A stretch of DNA of 64,000 bases from Alistipes ihumii AP11 (GCF_025144665.1 NZ_CP102294.1:1426001-1490000), one strand, 5' to 3'; positions 16,554 through 27,781 are shown, counted from the first letter of the stretch. Translations and numbers: made by a program. Notes: a model not told the origin generated them from the sequence alone.

Positions 16554-18938
16554 TCATCGTTTCTCCAGTTCGATCAGCTTCTCCTTGCAGGCTTCAGGAC
16601 CGTGCATGCACCACCCGTTATTGTCGACAATGCGGCCTTGCTTGTCGACAACCGCATAGTGCGGAATGCCGCCTATCGACAGCTTGGCGCTCAACCGGTT
16701 CCAAACATCCCGACCGACGCGCAGATGCTCGCCCCGGATCGAGTTTTCACTCAGAAATCTGTCGTGAGCCTCTTTCGTGCAATCGGTCTCGCAACTGACA
16801 TACAGGAACCTGATCCGCCGATCTCCGAGCTCCTCGACCGTCTTCCGCGCCGCCAGCATGCCGGTACGGCACGGCCCGCAGCCGATCCCCCAGAAGTCGA
16901 TGAACAGCACATGGCCCGCATAGGGAGCGATCAGTTCGTCGAACGCTTCGTCGTCAGGCGTCCGTTCCGCCACGGTATCCGGCCGAGGCATGGTCGAGTT
17001 GTCGATATGGAACCGAATCATCTTTCCGCACACATAGGGCGTAGAAATTCCTGCGATCCGCCGTTCCAGTCCCGCCAGCCGAGCGCTGTCGCCATCATAT
17101 CGCTCCGTCGCGAAATCGCGCGACAGCACGTAATCCACAGCCAGGCACCGGTCGAGTCCGCGCTTCCGCAACCCTGCGAACACTTCGTCGTTCGTACGCT
17201 TCGGGTAGCGCCTGACATACTCGAGCATATCGTCCCGGATCCAGGCGAAAGTTTCCGCAACCTCCGGATCGCACCCGGTCGAATCGAACGGCCGCCCCAA
17301 CCGCAGACTGTCGAGCGTCCGGCTCTGCCGATCCGTCAGCGAACCGTACCGGCTGCCGACGCGATCGGCCGCCCGGACGGCGATTTGCCTCTGCAGTCCG
17401 TTCGGCCGAAAACACGACACGACAGGCCGGTACTCCAACCGATTGACGACGGCCCAGAAATTTTCGTTCACGATCATCAGCGGATTGTCGAGCCTGTCCG
17501 TCGTCAGAAAATCGTAGAACGAATCGGGCAACGGCCGGTAATCGGGATTGTCTTCCACGCGGTACGTACCGTCTTCGTTACGCGTAAACAGTTTCTCCTT
17601 GGATTCGTACCGGCTTGCGAAATCCAGCCGGCAATACAACAGACGCTGATCGACATACGTACACAGCATATCCCGTGTCCGGTCATCCATCGCATAGCGG
17701 TCGAGCAGCATCGAGAGCGAGTCGCTCATCCGCCCGCCGAGCGTATCCATCCACGCACAGAACTGCGGCACCTCGCCCCGATCGACATACCCGCTCAGCC
17801 GGGCGTCCGCGGACGACTCGTCCGGCAACCGATCCGCCAGCAGGCGGACGTAAGCGTTGTAAGGAGCCGCATGTCCCATGAAGCGGGCATCGCGACAATA
17901 TCTGGCACGCCTCGGGTCGGCCGCCTCAGCGAGATCGTAGCAGCAAAGCAACGTATCGCCGGGCTCCACGTACACATAGTCCCACATACGGGGACCTATG
18001 CTCAGCGACAGCGTCGAAGGATGATCGACCGGTACCTCGATCTCGAAACGGCCGTCGGGAGCGATCTCGATCACATGGTTGATCTCCTTTCTCAGCGCGA
18101 CATCCTCCATACCGAGCATACAGGTCGCGAATCCTACCTTGGGCGTATATCCACACAGGTAGCCTCTCAATACGACCCGGCCCGGCCGATACATGCTCTC
18201 ACGATACCTTTGCGGATCGTAGCGCCACCCTTCGGAGCAGCCGCGGCCGCCGATCATATCGCGCCCGAGCGTATCGAACGTCCGGCCGTCGGTGCTCAGC
18301 AGCATCCGGCCGCCCTTACCCTCTCTCAGCCACAACGTCCGCTCGTCGCCCGGCTTCCCGAGCCGCACCTCCAACGTCTTTCCCTTGCGAGCGATCCGGT
18401 CATAGCTCCAAAAATCCCTGTCGTATAGCACCGTCGTCGGCAGAAACCCGCACACCCAGCGATTCGAGCCGTCGGACGCCCTCCAGTTTCCTTCGGCCCA
18501 CTTCGGAACCGCCGCAGCCTCAGCTCCGACCGGGCGAATGCCGTACGTATTGCTCTCGGGCGCTTCGGCCGGATCGATAAAGTCGAGGCTGCGGACATCG
18601 GCGTCCACCGGCTCGAAAATCAGCCGGGCCGAAACTTCGCCCGACTCCGGCATGTACACCTCCCTGTTCAGCTCGAACCCTTCGGCGGCCAGCAGCCTGT
18701 AAGTCCTGCCACCGTCGCCGTCGCGCAGGAAGCATTTCAGCGAATCGAACCTGATCCAATAGTTCGGGAAATACCGGAACGTCACTTCCGCTACGGTCCG
18801 GTCTCTGTCCGTCTCGATCCGGTCGAAGCGGGTCACCCGGTAATAGCCCGTCGAAACGGGACCCTCGACCGGACCTTGCGCATGAACCGTCGCCAGCGAC
18901 AACGACAGCCAAAGGGAAAACAGCCGTTTTTTCATCAT
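16554..18938 (-). CDS. Large exported TlpA-like thioredoxin-fold protein
   Basis: A 794-residue protein with a signal peptide (MMKKRLFSLWLSLSLATVHA, about 1-21). The last 150 residues are a TlpA/AhpC-TSA thioredoxin domain with active-site CGPC at 687-690 in the context FIDFWGIGCGPC and a cis-proline in GGIPHY (about 757-762). The first 670 residues are a Bacteroidota-type extension without a family I can name; a beta-rich part precedes a helical, tryptophan- and cysteine-containing part. It probably acts in the periplasm as a disulfide reductase or oxidoreductase. Two adjacent ATGs (18938, 18935) could start it. A -7 box lies 113 bp upstream; the gene stands alone. Confidence 0.85.
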   Translation of the reverse strand: MMKKRLFSLWLSLSLATVHAQGPVEGPVSTGYYRVTRFDRIETDRDRTVAEVTFRYFPNYWIRFDSLKCFLRDGDGGRTYRLLAAEGFELNREVYMPESGEVSARLIFEPVDADVRSLDFIDPAEAPESNTYGIRPVGAEAAAVPKWAEGNWRASDGSNRWVCGFLPTTVLYDRDFWSYDRIARKGKTLEVRLGKPGDERTLWLREGKGGRMLLSTDGRTFDTLGRDMIGGRGCSEGWRYDPQRYRESMYRPGRVVLRGYLCGYTPKVGFATCMLGMEDVALRKEINHVIEIAPDGRFEIEVPVDHPSTLSLSIGPRMWDYVYVEPGDTLLCCYDLAEAADPRRARYCRDARFMGHAAPYNAYVRLLADRLPDESSADARLSGYVDRGEVPQFCAWMDTLGGRMSDSLSMLLDRYAMDDRTRDMLCTYVDQRLLYCRLDFASRYESKEKLFTRNEDGTYRVEDNPDYRPLPDSFYDFLTTDRLDNPLMIVNENFWAVVNRLEYRPVVSCFRPNGLQRQIAVRAADRVGSRYGSLTDRQSRTLDSLRLGRPFDSTGCDPEVAETFAWIRDDMLEYVRRYPKRTNDEVFAGLRKRGLDRCLAVDYVLSRDFATERYDGDSARLAGLERRIAGISTPYVCGKMIRFHIDNSTMPRPDTVAERTPDDEAFDELIAPYAGHVLFIDFWGIGCGPCRTGMLAARKTVEELGDRRIRFLYVSCETDCTKEAHDRFLSENSIRGEHLRVGRDVWNRLSAKLSIGGIPHYAVVDKQGRIVDNNGWCMHGPEACKEKLIELEKR

Positions 18939-19050
18939 CTGATCGTGTTTTTTGGGAGAAATCGCCTTCCAGTCGTTCCTTTCCTGCGCAACGACGAACG
19001 TTGGGTACAGAATCGTCCGTCCCGCACGGACGGACTCGGCTTCTCGCTAC

Positions 19051-19058
19051 CAAATATA
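19051..19058 (-). promoter_or_regulatory. Candidate -7 box for the TlpA-like gene
   Basis: TATATTTG on the minus strand, a perfect TAnnTTTG match, giving an untranslated leader of about 105 nt. No clear -33 box. Confidence 0.5.
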
Positions 19059-19206
19059 AAACAAATAACCGACTCCGCCATGCGCCTGAAGCGGAATAGC
19101 CGAGCCGTTTCCCGAAAACGCAGTCGGCCGGACACATTGCGCGTCCAGCCGACTTTCCACACCCGTCGTCTCGAAAGGGAAGCGACGGTATGCCTTCCGG
19201 CGCAGG

Positions 19207-19839
19207 CTAAGCAGCCTCCCGAGCCTCGTAATCCTTTTTCAGCTCCTCATAAAATGCGGCCTGAGCCGTATACATGTAAGGTATCAGCCAGATAAACCCG
19301 AGACCGGCCGGAATCAAAGCCAGAATAGCCCAGCCGATAAAGCTCAGGAACAGCAGGAAATACTGCATCTTGTGCCCTCGCATCATCGCCATGCTCCGTT
19401 GGATGGCCTGCTCGCCCGACATGCCGGGATTCTCCCGCATGATATAGTAGGTCATCGAATAGGAGATGCCTTTGATAATTCCTGGAATAAACAGAAGAAG
19501 GCTCCACAGAAACGTATAGATAACCAAAAGAACGATACCGATCAGATACCTCGCATAGTCGCCGAACGGCTCGCCGAGCTTCTTCATATCGGCATCTTCT
19601 CCCCGAAGCATATCCCAGAACAGGAAATATCCCCCCATGCAGATAAAAGACCCGACGAAAAGGTTCAGCAGATTGCCCACGAACCCGACATACGGAATCT
19701 GGGCGATTCCGCTGCAAACGGCTACCGTAACGAACATCGCCAAACCGGCGATCGCGGCCGGAGTCCACCGTCCCCGAAGCGCATCGAGAGCCTGACGGCG
19801 CAAAAGAGTTGGTCTGAAATTTTCCATTGCTTTAGACAT
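19207..19839 (-). CDS. DUF975 family membrane protein
   Basis: A 210-residue membrane protein with about five hydrophobic segments (about 26-50, 53-72, 97-120, 158-182, 186-200). The pattern matches DUF975: a short N-terminal RRQALDALRGRW helix, a central FIPGIIKGISYSMTYYIMRENPGMSGEQAI segment and the end with MYTAQAAFYEEL. Function unknown. The open frame reaches further upstream, but the ATG at 19839 starts the typical N-terminus after an AT-rich stretch (TATCTTTA, one mismatch from a -7 box, lies just before it). It follows the eno terminator on the same strand and is likely a separate unit. Confidence 0.85.
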   Translation of the reverse strand: MSKAMENFRPTLLRRQALDALRGRWTPAAIAGLAMFVTVAVCSGIAQIPYVGFVGNLLNLFVGSFICMGGYFLFWDMLRGEDADMKKLGEPFGDYARYLIGIVLLVIYTFLWSLLLFIPGIIKGISYSMTYYIMRENPGMSGEQAIQRSMAMMRGHKMQYFLLFLSFIGWAILALIPAGLGFIWLIPYMYTAQAAFYEELKKDYEAREAA

Positions 19840-19915
19840 TAAATAAAGATAGTACGAAAGTACGACATTCGGACCGAATATGCGAATTTTCCCGCACATT
19901 TTTCCCCGAAAGCAA

Positions 19916-19944
19916 GACGGCCGCCTTTCTTGAAGGCGGCCGTC
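19916..19944 (-). terminator. Terminator hairpin downstream of eno
   Basis: A perfect 12-bp inverted repeat (19916-19927 with 19933-19944) with a 5-nt loop lies 52 bp after the eno stop codon. The minus strand continues with TTGCTTT, only moderately T-rich. Confidence 0.75.
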
Positions 19945-19996
19945 CGGGTCCATATGTCACGAAGCGACGGACCGATCCGCGCTCCGCCGTATCGAA

Positions 19997-21319
<1,323 letters not shown>

Positions 21320-21419
21320 TTAAACCTTATGTTCTTTTCTTTCGATAGCGTCGTTTTCGTGCCGGCTGCCGGTCCGTCCGGAACGCCCGCCTCTCCCCCG
21401 CAACGTTCAAGAAGACAAT

Positions 21420-21447
21420 AAAAAAGGGGAGTTCGCAAAAACTCCCC
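21420..21447 (-). terminator. Intrinsic terminator after rplQ
   Basis: An 8-bp perfect stem (GGGGAGTT at 21426-21433 with AACTCCCC at 21440-21447) is followed on the minus strand by six T residues. It closes the long ribosomal-protein run. Confidence 0.93.
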
Positions 21448-21478
21448 AAAGGTAATATATTGCCGTGTAAAACGCAAA

Positions 21479-22084
21479 TTATTCTGCGGATTGCTCGGCG
21501 GCGGGCTCGGCCGTTTCGGCGGGCTCGGCGGCGCTTTTCTTGGCAGCGGCCTTCTTGGCCGGAGCCTTCTTCTCGGCCGGAGCGGCCTCCTGCTCCGCAG
21601 CGGCGGTTTCGGCGGCAGCTACGGTCTCGGCGGCAGCGGTTCCGGCAGCGGCACTCTTCTTCGCACCCGAGCGGCTGCGGCGAGTTTTGGGCTTCTCAGC
21701 GGCCTTCACCTCCTTCGTGTAGGTCTCGTTGAAGTCAACCAACTCGATCAGGCACATCTCGGCAGCGTCGCCCAGACGAAAACCGGTCTTCAGGATACGG
21801 CAGTATCCGCCCGGACGGTCGGCGATCTTCGGAGCCACTTCGCGGAACAGTTCGGCCACGGCCTCCTTGCTTTTCAGATAGCTGAAAACGACACGACGGG
21901 AGTGGGTGGTGTCCTGCTTCGATTTGGTAATCAGAGGCTCCACATACATCCTCAGAGCCTTCGCCTTGGCGACGGTCGTCTCGATCCGCTTGTGCAGAAT
22001 CAGCGAGCTGGCCAGATTGGACAGCAGCGCCTTGCGATGAGCGGCCTGCCGACCCAGGTGGTTGATTTTCTTATTGTGTCTCAT
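21479..22084 (-). CDS. rplQ: 50S ribosomal protein L17 with long C-terminal tail
   Basis: L17 sits near the peptide exit tunnel of the large subunit. Residues about 1-121 are the conserved L17 core ([31 protein letters not shown]). Residues about 122-201 form a low-complexity tail of Ala, Glu and Lys, absent from E. coli L17 (about 127 residues). The tail keeps the reading frame and ends normally. It is the last gene of the alpha part of the cluster, 63 bp after rpoA, and is followed by an intrinsic terminator. Confidence 0.96.
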   Translation of the reverse strand: MRHNKKINHLGRQAAHRKALLSNLASSLILHKRIETTVAKAKALRMYVEPLITKSKQDTTHSRRVVFSYLKSKEAVAELFREVAPKIADRPGGYCRILKTGFRLGDAAEMCLIELVDFNETYTKEVKAAEKPKTRRSRSGAKKSAAAGTAAAETVAAAETAAAEQEAAPAEKKAPAKKAAAKKSAAEPAETAEPAAEQSAE

Positions 22085-22147
22085 AATTGCGTGTTCTTAA
22101 ATTTTTGCGTCGATACTCTTGGAGCGCAGACCGGTCCCTCCCGGGCA

Positions 22148-23140
22148 TTAGTCTTTGTCCAGCTTGTAAATGGAAACGTCCATCCCGAAATGCAGGTTCA
22201 GCGTGGCGAGCAGATCGTCCAGCTCGGAAAGCGACTTCTTGCCGAAATTGCGGAACTTGAGCAGATCGTTCCGGTTGAAACGGACCAAATCGCCCACCGT
22301 CTCCACCTCGGCCGCCTTCAGGCAGTTCAGCGCGCGCACCGAAAGGTCCTGATCGGAAAGCTTGGTCTTCAGCAACTGACGCATGTGGAGCACGTCCTCG
22401 TCGAATTCCTCGGTCGCGCTGTTCTCCTCCATGTTCAGCGTGATCTTCTCGTCCGAAAAGAGCATGAAATGGTGGATCAGTATCTTGGCGGCTTCCTTCA
22501 GCGCATCCTTCGGATGGATCGAGCCGTCCGTAGTCACCTCGATATTGAGCTTTTCGTAGTCCGTTTTCTGTTCCACGCGGTAGTTCTCGACCGAGTACTT
22601 GACGTTCTTGATCGGAGTATGGATCGAATCGATGGGGAGCAAGCCGAACTCTGCATCGGCGGGCCGATTCTCGTCGGCAGGCACGTATCCGCGTCCCTTG
22701 TTGATCGTGAGCTCCATCTGGACCTTTACGTCGGGGTCCAGCCGGCAGATCACCAACTCGGGATTCAGCACCTTGAAATTCGTAAGGAAGTTCGAGATAT
22801 AGCCGGCCGTCAGCTCCGTCTGCCCGGCCACGTTGACCGTCACCTTCTCGCTGTCGACGTTCTCGACGGTCCTAATGAAACGCACTTGCTTGAGATTCAG
22901 AATGATCTCGAGCATTCCTTCCATTACACCGGGGATAGCAGCAAACTCATGGTCTACGCCAGACACTTTCACGGTCGTGATGGCATACCCCTCGAGCGAA
23001 CTCAGCAGGATACGACGCAGCGCGTTGCCGACGGTCATTCCGAATCCCGGCTCCAACGGACGAAACTCAAACCGTCCGAAGGAGGAGGTGGACTCGAGCA
23101 TGATTACCTTTTCAGGCTTTTGAAATGCTAATATTGCCAT
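22148..23140 (-). CDS. rpoA: RNA polymerase subunit alpha
   Basis: The alpha subunit (330 residues) dimerises to nucleate RNA polymerase assembly. The N-terminal assembly domain (about 1-230) contains [25 protein letters not shown]; the C-terminal domain (about 250-320) has the helix-hairpin-helix region [17 protein letters not shown] and FGKKSLSEL, which contacts upstream DNA and regulators. It lies between rpsD and rplQ as in most bacteria. Confidence 0.98.
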   Translation of the reverse strand: MAILAFQKPEKVIMLESTSSFGRFEFRPLEPGFGMTVGNALRRILLSSLEGYAITTVKVSGVDHEFAAIPGVMEGMLEIILNLKQVRFIRTVENVDSEKVTVNVAGQTELTAGYISNFLTNFKVLNPELVICRLDPDVKVQMELTINKGRGYVPADENRPADAEFGLLPIDSIHTPIKNVKYSVENYRVEQKTDYEKLNIEVTTDGSIHPKDALKEAAKILIHHFMLFSDEKITLNMEENSATEEFDEDVLHMRQLLKTKLSDQDLSVRALNCLKAAEVETVGDLVRFNRNDLLKFRNFGKKSLSELDDLLATLNLHFGMDVSIYKLDKD

Positions 23141-23164
23141 AATTTTTGCTCCTCGATTAATTTA

Positions 23165-23773
23165 CTACTTAGAGTACAGTTCAACGATCAGTTGCTCGCG
23201 GATGTTCTCCGGGATATCGGCCCGGTCGGGCTTCGACAGGAATTTGCCGGTCATCTGGCTGCCTTCCCATTCGAGCCATGCATAGCGGCTGCGACGGCCG
23301 CTGCCGAGCGAATCCACGATCACCTCGAGCGCCTTCGACTTCTCGCGCACGCCGACCGTATCGCCTTCCTTGAGCCGGTAGGACGGAATGTTCACGACCT
23401 GTCCGTTCACGACGATGTGGCGATGCGAAACGAGCTGCCGGGCCGCGGCGCGCGTCGGAGCGATGCCCAGACGGTATACCACGTTGTCCAGACGGCACTC
23501 AAGCAACTTGAGCAGGTTCTCGCCCGTGATGCCTCCCAGACGGGCGGCCGCCTCGTAGGTCCTGTAGAACTGCTTCTCCTGTACTCCGTAGATGGCTTTG
23601 GCCTTCTGCTTCTCGAGCAGCTGGGTCCCGTACTCCGAGACCTTCTTGCGCTTACGGGCAAGTCCGTGTTGTCCCGGGGGATAGTTCTTCTTCTCCAGTG
23701 ACTTATCCGTCCCGAAAATGGCTTCGCCGAACTTTCTGGCGATTTTTGATTTTGGTCCTATGTATCTTCCCAT
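23165..23773 (-). CDS. rpsD: 30S ribosomal protein S4
   Basis: A primary 16S rRNA-binding protein of the small subunit, 202 residues. The start at 23773 gives the normal N-terminus [16 protein letters not shown]; the N-terminal zinc cysteines of some S4 proteins are absent. The S4 RNA-binding domain is at about 93-155 ([20 protein letters not shown]). In E. coli, S4 represses the alpha operon; a hairpin in the leader just upstream of this gene might serve a similar purpose. Confidence 0.97.
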   Translation of the reverse strand: MGRYIGPKSKIARKFGEAIFGTDKSLEKKNYPPGQHGLARKRKKVSEYGTQLLEKQKAKAIYGVQEKQFYRTYEAAARLGGITGENLLKLLECRLDNVVYRLGIAPTRAAARQLVSHRHIVVNGQVVNIPSYRLKEGDTVGVREKSKALEVIVDSLGSGRRSRYAWLEWEGSQMTGKFLSKPDRADIPENIREQLIVELYSK

Positions 23774-23842
23774 TTGTAGAAATTTTTCTGATGTTGTCAA
23801 ATTGTCGCCGAGCCTATGCGCTCAGGCGCGCACGAAAACCGC

Positions 23843-23870
23843 CGGTCCTTTTCCCGTGGGAAACGGACCG
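23843..23870 (-). promoter_or_regulatory. Hairpin in the rpsK-rpsD gap
   Basis: An inverted repeat of two 13-nt arms with one mismatch (23843-23855 with 23858-23870) lies in the 113-nt gap before rpsD. There is no T-run, so it is not a plain terminator. A role in S4 control or mRNA processing is only possible. Confidence 0.4.
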
Positions 23871-23886
23871 CTGCGCGGCTTCACCC

Positions 23887-24276
23887 TTACACGCGACGAC
23901 GGTTGGGCGGACGGCATCCGTTGTGAGGAAGCGGCGTCACGTCGATGATCTCGATCACCTCGATGCCGGCCCCGTGGATCGTGCGGATGGCCGACTCGCG
24001 GCCCGCGCCCGGCCCCTTGACATATACCTTCACCTTGCGCAGACCCATATCGTACGCTACTTTCGCGCAGTCGGTCGCTGCGGTTTGGGCTGCGTAGGGA
24101 GTATTTTTCTTAGAACCTCTGAATCCCATCTTACCGGCCGAGCTCCAGCTGATGACCTGTCCCTGAGCGTTGGTCAGCGTGATGATCACGTTGTTGAAAG
24201 TCGAGTGCACGTGAGCCATGCCCTGAGCCTCCACCTTGACAACCTTCTTCTTAACTGTTCCAGTCTTTTTTGCCAT
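23887..24276 (-). CDS. rpsK: 30S ribosomal protein S11
   Basis: A platform protein of the small subunit, 129 residues. The family signature is clear: [20 protein letters not shown] (49-68) and the end [17 protein letters not shown] basic Lys/Thr/Val-rich N-terminus is as in other Bacteroidota. It lies 12 bp after rpsM. Confidence 0.98.
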   Translation of the reverse strand: MAKKTGTVKKKVVKVEAQGMAHVHSTFNNVIITLTNAQGQVISWSSAGKMGFRGSKKNTPYAAQTAATDCAKVAYDMGLRKVKVYVKGPGAGRESAIRTIHGAGIEVIEIIDVTPLPHNGCRPPNRRRV

Positions 24277-24288
24277 AACTCTCTACGA

Positions 24289-24669
24289 TTACTTAGTTGC
24301 TTTTTTCTTGTTGGCCACAGTTTTCTTCCGACCTTTGCGGGTACGGGCGTTGTTCTTCGTGCTCTGCCCGCGGACAGGCAGCCCCAAGCGGTGGCGGATG
24401 CCCCGGTAGCAACCGATGTCCATCAGGCGCTTGATGTTGAGCTGAACGGTCGAGCGGAGCTCGCCTTCCACCTTGTAGCCCTCGCTGGCGATCACGTTAC
24501 GGATCGCGGCGACGTTCTCGTCGCTCCAATCCTTCACCTTCACGTCGTAGCTGATCTGAGCCTTCTCAAGAATTGCGCGAGCGGTACTTCTCCCGATTCC
24601 GTAGATATAGGTCAGCCCTATCTCGCCTCGTTTATTTTTGGGTAAATCTACACCGACTATACGTGCCAT
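24289..24669 (-). CDS. rpsM: 30S ribosomal protein S13
   Basis: A head protein of the small subunit that contacts the P-site tRNA and intersubunit bridge B1. At 126 residues it has the usual length, with [14 protein letters not shown] in the helix-two-turn-helix region and the basic end [20 protein letters not shown]. It follows rpmJ closely. Confidence 0.98.
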   Translation of the reverse strand: MARIVGVDLPKNKRGEIGLTYIYGIGRSTARAILEKAQISYDVKVKDWSDENVAAIRNVIASEGYKVEGELRSTVQLNIKRLMDIGCYRGIRHRLGLPVRGQSTKNNARTRKGRKKTVANKKKATK

Positions 24670-24698
24670 AAAATTCTAATCTCTTTTAGGTTTCAAAA

Positions 24699-24815
24699 CT
24701 ATCCTTGGCGCATTTTCAACTTAGGATTTTTCTTGCAGATCACATACAGGCGGCCTTTGCGCTTCACGATCTTGCAATCCTCGCTTCTTTTTTTGATGGA
24801 TGTTCTAACTTTCAT
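24699..24815 (-). CDS. rpmJ: 50S ribosomal protein L36
   Basis: A 38-residue protein that starts [19 protein letters not shown] and ends NPKLKMRQG. It belongs between infA and rpsM, exactly where it lies. Of the four zinc ligands of zinc-type L36 (Cys11, Cys14, Cys27, His33) only Cys14 and Cys27 remain, with Ser11 and Leu33, so this is the zinc-independent form or an intermediate. Confidence 0.96.
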   Translation of the reverse strand: MKVRTSIKKRSEDCKIVKRKGRLYVICKKNPKLKMRQG

Positions 24816-24904
24816 TTTTCAGACATCTTAAAATTGTGTGTTGTAAAACCTGCCGCAGCCGCTTTCCGCCCCGTGCGGACGACTCCGGCGCGCAGTCCGG
24901 CTAC

Positions 24905-25123
24905 CTATTTGTAGCGGAACGAGATCCGCCCCTTACTCAGATCGTAAGGAGACATCTCCACTTTCACTTTGTCTCCCGGCAAGATTTTGATGTAGTGCAT
25001 TCTCATCTTTCCCGAGATATGGGCGGTAATCACGTGGCCGTTGTCCAGCTCGACGCGGAACATCGCGTTCGACAGGGCCTCGATGATGGTTCCGTCCTTT
25101 TCGATAGCAGCTTGTTTTGCCAT
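24905..25123 (-). CDS. infA: Translation initiation factor IF-1
   Basis: A 72-residue single OB-fold (S1-type) protein that binds the ribosomal A site during initiation. The pattern [35 protein letters not shown] is typical. It starts 5 bp after the map stop codon. Confidence 0.98.
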   Translation of the reverse strand: MAKQAAIEKDGTIIEALSNAMFRVELDNGHVITAHISGKMRMHYIKILPGDKVKVEMSPYDLSKGRISFRYK

Positions 25124-25128
25124 AGAGC

Positions 25129-25908
25129 CTAATTGTTGTTAAGTGCCTTTTCGATTACTCCAAAATCGGTCAGTACGTCGGGCCCGTCCTTCGTGATCGC
25201 TACGGCGAACTCGAAATGAGCCGCCGGCTTGCGGTCGCGGGTCCGCACCGTCCAGCCGTCCCTCTCGAAGACGATCTCGCGCGACCCCATGTTGACCATG
25301 GGCTCGATGCAGATCACCATGCCCGCCTTGAGCAGCGGGCCTCTGCCTCGCGCTCCGTAGTTGGGGACCTGAGGATCCTCGTGCATCTTGCGGCCCAGGC
25401 CGTGTCCGACCATTTCCCTCACTACGGAATAACCGTGCTTTTCGGCATGCTCCTGCACAGCGTACCCGATGTCGCCGATGCGATGTCCGGGCTGTGCCTG
25501 TGCGACCCCTTTATAAAGAGCTTCTTTGGTTACTCTGAGAAGCCGCTCCGCCTCGGGAGCGATCTCCCCAACCGCGAACGTATACGCGGAATCGCCATAA
25601 AACCCCTTCATAAACGTGCCGCAGTCTACCGAAACCACGTCTCCGTCCTTCAGGACGACCTTGGAAGAGGGAATCCCGTGCACGACCTGCTCGTTGACCG
25701 ATATGCAGAGCGTGTTCGGGAAACCGTTGTACCCCAGAAACCCCGGAACGGCTCCGTGGCTTCGGATGAAGTCCTCGGCGATCCGGTCCAGCTCGAGGGT
25801 CGTCACTCCCGCGCGAACGTGCTTGGCCAGCTCGGCCAGCGTAGCGCTGACCAGCCGGTTGTTCTCACGGAGCAACTCGATCTCTTCCGCCGTTTTAAAG
25901 TATATCAT
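25129..25908 (-). CDS. map: Methionine aminopeptidase, type I
   Basis: It removes the initiator methionine from nascent proteins. A 259-residue enzyme without an N-terminal zinc-finger extension. Metal ligands are visible in [20 protein letters not shown] (two Asp), [17 protein letters not shown] (His) and [10 protein letters not shown] (Glu). It lies between secY and infA; adk, found here in many bacteria, is missing. Confidence 0.98.
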   Translation of the reverse strand: MIYFKTAEEIELLRENNRLVSATLAELAKHVRAGVTTLELDRIAEDFIRSHGAVPGFLGYNGFPNTLCISVNEQVVHGIPSSKVVLKDGDVVSVDCGTFMKGFYGDSAYTFAVGEIAPEAERLLRVTKEALYKGVAQAQPGHRIGDIGYAVQEHAEKHGYSVVREMVGHGLGRKMHEDPQVPNYGARGRGPLLKAGMVICIEPMVNMGSREIVFERDGWTVRTRDRKPAAHFEFAVAITKDGPDVLTDFGVIEKALNNN

Positions 25909-25923
25909 CTCGCTTTCGAACGC

Positions 25924-27249
25924 TTAAGCGGTTCTGCCCTTGATCCGTCCGGTCTTCATCAGGCCGTCGTAGTGACGCAGGAGCAGGTAGCTTTCAATCT
26001 GCTGGAGAGTGTCAAGAACAACGCCCACCAAGATCAGCAGCGACGTACCGCCATAGAACAGCGCGAACTGATCGTTGATTCCGATAATCATGGCAAAAGC
26101 GGGTAGAATCGCCACGATCGCGAGGAAAATGGAACCCGGAAGCGTGATTCTTGTCATGATGGTATCGAGGTACTCGACCGTCTTCTTGCCGGGCTTCACG
26201 CCGGGGATGAACCCGCCGTTACGCTTCATATCCTCGGCCATCATGTTGGGATTCACGGTAATTGCTGTATAGAAATAGGTGAACGCCACGACCAGTAGCC
26301 CGAACACCAGATTATACCAGAAGCCGCGGTAGTCCGAGAACGCGGTGCCGATAGCGCTCGTCGCCTCGAAACGGCTGAAGAACATCGGGATAAACATCAG
26401 CGCCTGAGCGAAGATGATCGGCATGACCCCGGCGGCATTGATCTTGAGCGGAATATACTGACGGACTCCGCCGTACTGCTTGTTGCCTACGATCCGCTTG
26501 GCGTACTGCACGGGAATCTTGCGCGTAGCCTGCACCAGAGCGATCGTCGCCGCGAATACCAAAAACAGCAGCGCCAGCTCGACGACCAGCATCACGAAAC
26601 CACCGGTGGCTTCCGTGAAGCGCGTATTGAACTCCGCGATCAGCGCGTGCGGCAGCCGGGCGATGATACCCACCATGATAATCAGCGACACGCCGTTGCC
26701 GATTCCCTTGTCGGTGATCTTCTCGCCGAGCCACATCACGAACATCGTTCCGGCGATCAGGACGATCGTCGCGCTGACGGTAAACAGTACGCTCGACGGC
26801 CCCAGCACGAAGGCATAGGGTTGCAGCGTTCCGTGCAGGTTGGCCAGATAAGCCGGAGCCTGCAACAACAGCACGATAATCGTCAGGTAGCGCGTCCACT
26901 GGTTGATCTTGCGACGGCCGCTCTCTCCCTCCTTCTGCAGTTTCTGGAAGTAGGGAACCACGATGCCCAGCAGCTGGATCACGATCGAGGCCGAAATGTA
27001 GGGCATGATGCCGAGCGCGAAGATCGAGGCGTTGGAGAACGCTCCTCCGGAGAAGATGTTCAGCAGGCCGAGCAGTCCGTTGCCGCTGACCTGGCTCTGC
27101 AGGTCCGTGAGGGCTTCCGGGTTGATCCCCGGGATCACGACAAAACTACCGAAGCGATAGACAAGAATCAGGGAGAGCGTAAAGAGAATACGCTTGCGCA
27201 GCTCCTCGATCTTGAATATGTTCTTGATGGTTTCGATTAGCCTTTTCAT
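25924..27249 (-). CDS. secY: Protein translocase subunit SecY
   Basis: The channel subunit of the inner-membrane Sec translocase, 441 residues with ten predicted membrane helices. Conserved parts include the first helix region FTLSLILVYRFGSFVVIPGI, the plug segment after it and the cytoplasmic loop GGVRQYIPLKINAAGVMPIIFA. It lies 10 bp after rplO. SecE is encoded in the second cluster at 62.2 kb. Confidence 0.98.
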   Translation of the reverse strand: MKRLIETIKNIFKIEELRKRILFTLSLILVYRFGSFVVIPGINPEALTDLQSQVSGNGLLGLLNIFSGGAFSNASIFALGIMPYISASIVIQLLGIVVPYFQKLQKEGESGRRKINQWTRYLTIIVLLLQAPAYLANLHGTLQPYAFVLGPSSVLFTVSATIVLIAGTMFVMWLGEKITDKGIGNGVSLIIMVGIIARLPHALIAEFNTRFTEATGGFVMLVVELALLFLVFAATIALVQATRKIPVQYAKRIVGNKQYGGVRQYIPLKINAAGVMPIIFAQALMFIPMFFSRFEATSAIGTAFSDYRGFWYNLVFGLLVVAFTYFYTAITVNPNMMAEDMKRNGGFIPGVKPGKKTVEYLDTIMTRITLPGSIFLAIVAILPAFAMIIGINDQFALFYGGTSLLILVGVVLDTLQQIESYLLLRHYDGLMKTGRIKGRTA

Positions 27250-27259
27250 TACTGAAAAA

Positions 27260-27706
27260 TTAAAGTTTCACAACCTTGCCCTGCTGCGCCTCGATCGCTG
27301 CGACGGCCGATTTCGAGAAGGCGTGAGCCGTCACCTCGAGCGGCATCGAGAGCGTTCCGCCGCCGAGGATCTTCACGCGGTCGTTCTTCGAGGCGAAACC
27401 GGCCTCGACCAACGTGTCGATATCGATTGCCTTGAGCGACTTCTTGGCGGCGAGCGCCTCGAGGGCTCCGAGGTTGATCCCCTTGTACTCCACGCGCTTG
27501 AGATTGGTAAAGCCGTACTTGGGCAGGCGTCTCTGCAAAGGCATCTGGCCGCCCTCGAAGCCGATCTTCGACGAGTAGCCCGAACGCGATTTGGCGCCCT
27601 TATGTCCGCGCGTCGAAGTGCCTCCACGTCCGGAACCCTGACCGCGGCCGATCCGCTTCTCTTTCTTGGTTGACCCTTCTGCGGGTTTCAAATTACTGAG
27701 ATTCAT
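27260..27706 (-). CDS. rplO: 50S ribosomal protein L15
   Basis: A large-subunit protein of 148 residues. It starts MNLSNLKPAEGSTKKEKRIG with the glycine-rich stretch GRGQGSGRGGTSTRGHKGAK and ends in an L18e-like domain with GGGTLSMPLEVTAHAFS. The start at 27706 gives the family N-terminus; the frame reaches 45 nt further upstream without support. Confidence 0.97.
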   Translation of the reverse strand: MNLSNLKPAEGSTKKEKRIGRGQGSGRGGTSTRGHKGAKSRSGYSSKIGFEGGQMPLQRRLPKYGFTNLKRVEYKGINLGALEALAAKKSLKAIDIDTLVEAGFASKNDRVKILGGGTLSMPLEVTAHAFSKSAVAAIEAQQGKVVKL

Positions 27707-27781
27707 CCTTATTCTGACGTTGTTCCCTGAGCGGGCGCCGGCCGTTCGCACGGCGGAAGCCCGCCCGGGATAAGTTGATAA

